Assembly: GCF_023264675.1 (NCBI RefSeq)
Contig: NZ_JAHFVG010000018.1
Location: forward strand, 1-64,000
DNA from: Rhodococcus sp. (in: high G+C Gram-positive bacteria)
GTDB lineage: Bacteria; Actinomycetota; Actinomycetes; Mycobacteriales; Mycobacteriaceae
Length of the DNA stretch: 64,000 bases
Direction of reading: 5' to 3'
The notes under the pieces are model-generated. The model saw nothing but the letters and a program-made list of their open reading frames with translations. It made no database searches and was not told the origin of the DNA. Both the position numbers and the translations under genes were made by a program. Positions 62,306 to 64,000 of the stretch are shown piece by piece (positions within the stretch are counted from its first letter, which is position 1; every line of letters starts with the position of its first letter).

Positions 62306-62338
62306 CTCAGCCGGCCGCTGGTCCAGCGGCCGGCTGAG
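62306..62338. terminator. 16-bp hairpin downstream of aldehyde dehydrogenase
   Basis: CTCAGCCGGCCGCTGG and CCAGCGGCCGGCTGAG are perfect reverse complements with one base between them; in RNA the middle four or so bases form the loop. It lies between the end of the aldehyde dehydrogenase gene and the start of the dehydrogenase-like gene on the minus strand. Confidence 0.65.
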
Positions 62339-62496
62339 ACTGTGACCAGATCCCGGGGATACCGGATCTGGTTGCTCCGAGAGAATCGCTGCCGGCAGCA
62401 AACATGCTTCGTTGAATGCTTGCTGCCGGGCTACGACCGGACATCCACGGAGACGGCTTTGTGAGTGTCGAAGTCGAGCTGGTCAGAAATCGACGG

Positions 62497-63963
62497 CTAC
62501 TGAGTAGGTGCCCCGCCCCGCAGGTACACCGTCGTGGTGTGGGTGAAGAACTCGCGAGCAGACTGCCCCTGTTCCTTGGGTCCGTAACCGCTCTTCTTCG
62601 CACCGCCGAATGGAACGTGTGGGTCAGCGCCGGCGGACTCGGAATTGACGTGCAGTATGCCCACGTCGATCTCGTCGATAGCATCGAGGGTCCGAGTGAG
62701 GTCCTGGGTGAAAACTGCAGCCGACAGGCCGAAATCGCCATCGTTTGCAAGGGTGAATGCTTCTTCGACCGACCCGGCGCGTTTCACGGCCAGCACAGGG
62801 CCGAACAATTCTTCACGCCACAGATCGTCCTGGTTCGATTGGACCTCGAGAATGGTGGGCGGGACGAAGAAGCCCGAACCGGGTACCCCAGCGTCGGCAC
62901 GGTCCGTGCCTCCGACGTAGCGCGCACCCTGCTCGACCGCTCGTTCGATTCCAGATCGAATCGAACTCTGTGCCGCAGCGTTCACGACCGGACCCATTTC
63001 GACGCCGTCCGCGAGGGGATCTCCGACAACGAGTGCGTTCGCACGCTTGCCGAGCTCGGCAAGGAATTCATCGGCAATTGCCTCGGCGACGATGAGTCGC
63101 GAAGTCGCGGTGCACTTCTGACCTGTCGACCGGAACGCACCGAACATCACCTGCTCCGCGGCCAGTTCCAAGTCTGCATCGGCGAGCACGACAGCCGCGT
63201 TCTTTCCGCCCATCTCGGCCTGTACGGCCACACCACGACCTGCACCGGCAGCGGCGATCTTGCGTCCGATGCCGGTGGACCCGGTGAACGTTACCGCGTC
63301 GATCCCCTCGTGCTCGACGATCGCGTTCCCCACCCCGCCGTTACCGAGGAGCAGATTCAACACGCCGGCCGGCAGACCTGCAGCGTCCAACGCCTGAGCC
63401 AAACGCATGGCAAGCAGTGGGACGGCGCTGGCAGGTTTCCAGACAACAGTGTTCCCGTAGGTCAACGCCGGAGCAATCTTCCATGTCGGAATCGCGATCG
63501 GGAAGTTGAAGGGGGTAATTACCCCTACTACTCCTACAGGTTTGCGAGTGACCAGAATTCGCTCGCCGCGGCGAGGTGAGGAAAAAACTTCGCCGGCGGT
63601 GCGGTCGGCATCGTTTCCGTAGTAGCGCAAGATCTGCGCGGCCCGAAGGACCTCTCCGACACCTTCGGCCTTGGTCTTGCCTTCTTCCATGGCAAGCTCG
63701 GCACCCCACTCGGGAGCGGAATCTTCGACGACCTTCGCCGCACAGAGGAGAATTGCGCCCCGCTCGTGCGCCGGCGTGCGTGCCCACCCGCGCTTCGCGG
63801 TCTGCGCAGCGCCAACTGCGCGATCGAGTTCCGACTGACCGACCAACGAACCCTCGGCTACGACGCGGTCAGGATGAGCCGGGTTGATGCTGGTGAGCGC
63901 ATCACCCGCGCCATCGAGCCAGTTGCCGTCGACGAGACTGTGCAGGAATACAGGCGTGGACAT
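62497..63963 (-). CDS. NAD(P)-dependent aldehyde dehydrogenase
   Basis: Aldehyde dehydrogenase of 488 residues, complete. Catalytic Asn153 in TPFNFPIA, Glu250 in AEMGGKN, and Cys284 in TGQKCTA, with the NAD-binding FTGST turn before. It oxidises an aldehyde to a carboxylate. Sequence style (GDPLADGVEMGPVVN, DPHVPFGGAKKSGYG) resembles 2-oxoglutarate-semialdehyde and similar small-acid semialdehyde dehydrogenases. With the neighbouring dehydrogenase-like gene it may handle a small hydroxy- or oxo-acid; a role for the P450 pathway is also possible. The ATG has AAAGGTGA upstream; the promoter may lie outside the window. Confidence 0.9.
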   Translation of the reverse strand: MSTPVFLHSLVDGNWLDGAGDALTSINPAHPDRVVAEGSLVGQSELDRAVGAAQTAKRGWARTPAHERGAILLCAAKVVEDSAPEWGAELAMEEGKTKAEGVGEVLRAAQILRYYGNDADRTAGEVFSSPRRGERILVTRKPVGVVGVITPFNFPIAIPTWKIAPALTYGNTVVWKPASAVPLLAMRLAQALDAAGLPAGVLNLLLGNGGVGNAIVEHEGIDAVTFTGSTGIGRKIAAAGAGRGVAVQAEMGGKNAAVVLADADLELAAEQVMFGAFRSTGQKCTATSRLIVAEAIADEFLAELGKRANALVVGDPLADGVEMGPVVNAAAQSSIRSGIERAVEQGARYVGGTDRADAGVPGSGFFVPPTILEVQSNQDDLWREELFGPVLAVKRAGSVEEAFTLANDGDFGLSAAVFTQDLTRTLDAIDEIDVGILHVNSESAGADPHVPFGGAKKSGYGPKEQGQSAREFFTHTTTVYLRGGAPTQ

Positions 63964-64000
63964 TGTGTGTCACCTTTGGTTGCGATTGAGAAGGCGAGAA

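Noticed and set aside
1..64000. CRISPR arrays, rRNA genes, intact insertion sequences, replication origin
   Set aside because: No regularly spaced repeats, rRNA-like sequence, transposase with terminal repeats, or DnaA-box cluster was seen on either strand.

Overview
The window looks like a stretch of a high-GC actinobacterial genome, most likely Rhodococcus (R. erythropolis-like by base composition and gene families). This rests on the high G+C content, frequent GTG starts and 4-base start/stop overlaps, the P450/ferredoxin/FprA-type reductase sets, and the many acyl-CoA dehydrogenases, MaoC hydratases and family III CoA-transferases. No search could be run, so the genus is an inference.

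Left edge (1-3.9 kb): a recombination-scarred segment. It holds the C-terminal third of a thiamine-diphosphate 2-keto acid decarboxylase, the N-terminus of an agmatine deiminase-like lipoprotein joined to the C-terminus of an unrelated Cys-rich secreted protein, and an intact AbiE-like toxin-antitoxin pair. Two diverged ~252-bp direct repeats bracket the last two; each carries the 3' half of a tRNA-Asn plus a rho-independent terminator. 4-8 kb: a drug-efflux pair (MFS then ABC exporter) with a divergent TetR regulator. 8.6-11 kb: an APC permease and an unrecognised protein.

11-19.5 kb: a sugar-type ABC importer (lipoprotein, ATPase, permease), a large LuxR-type ATPase regulator and an MHS-family transporter. 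19.7-27 kb: a P450 with a phthalate-oxygenase-type reductase and an SDR, a divergent protein of unknown function, a VOC enzyme, and a PucR regulator coupled to a small protein. 27-39.6 kb: a long minus-strand series with a ferredoxin reductase, an overlapping pair of acyl-CoA dehydrogenases, an SDR, two family III CoA-transferases, a cyclase-family hydrolase, a cysteine hydrolase, a carboxymuconolactone decarboxylase-like protein, a TatD-like hydrolase and an orphan binding protein. 40-45 kb: a second complete sugar-type importer with an amidohydrolase. 45.4-56.3 kb: an operon with two tandem P450s, an acyl-CoA dehydrogenase, thiolase, SDR, NDP-forming acyl-CoA synthetase, two ferredoxins, two half-size MaoC-type hydratases and an FprA-type reductase. 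56.5-58.9 kb: thioesterase, nitrilase-family amidase and imidase-like deacetylase. 59-64 kb: a second TetR, an unknown protein, an isocitrate/tartrate dehydrogenase-like enzyme and an aldehyde dehydrogenase.

Together 11-59 kb reads as a catabolic island. Imported substrate would be hydroxylated by P450s, activated to CoA thioesters, and degraded by beta-oxidation with hetero-oligomeric dehydrogenase and hydratase pairs, an arrangement known in actinobacteria for bulky ring compounds such as steroid side chains. Hydrolases acting on amide, imide or lactone bonds suggest ring opening. The substrate cannot be read from sequence. The strongest new signal is a two-box upstream element repeated in front of at least three, probably five, minus-strand units of this island, which points to one undescribed regulon. 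The nearest candidate regulator is the PucR protein.
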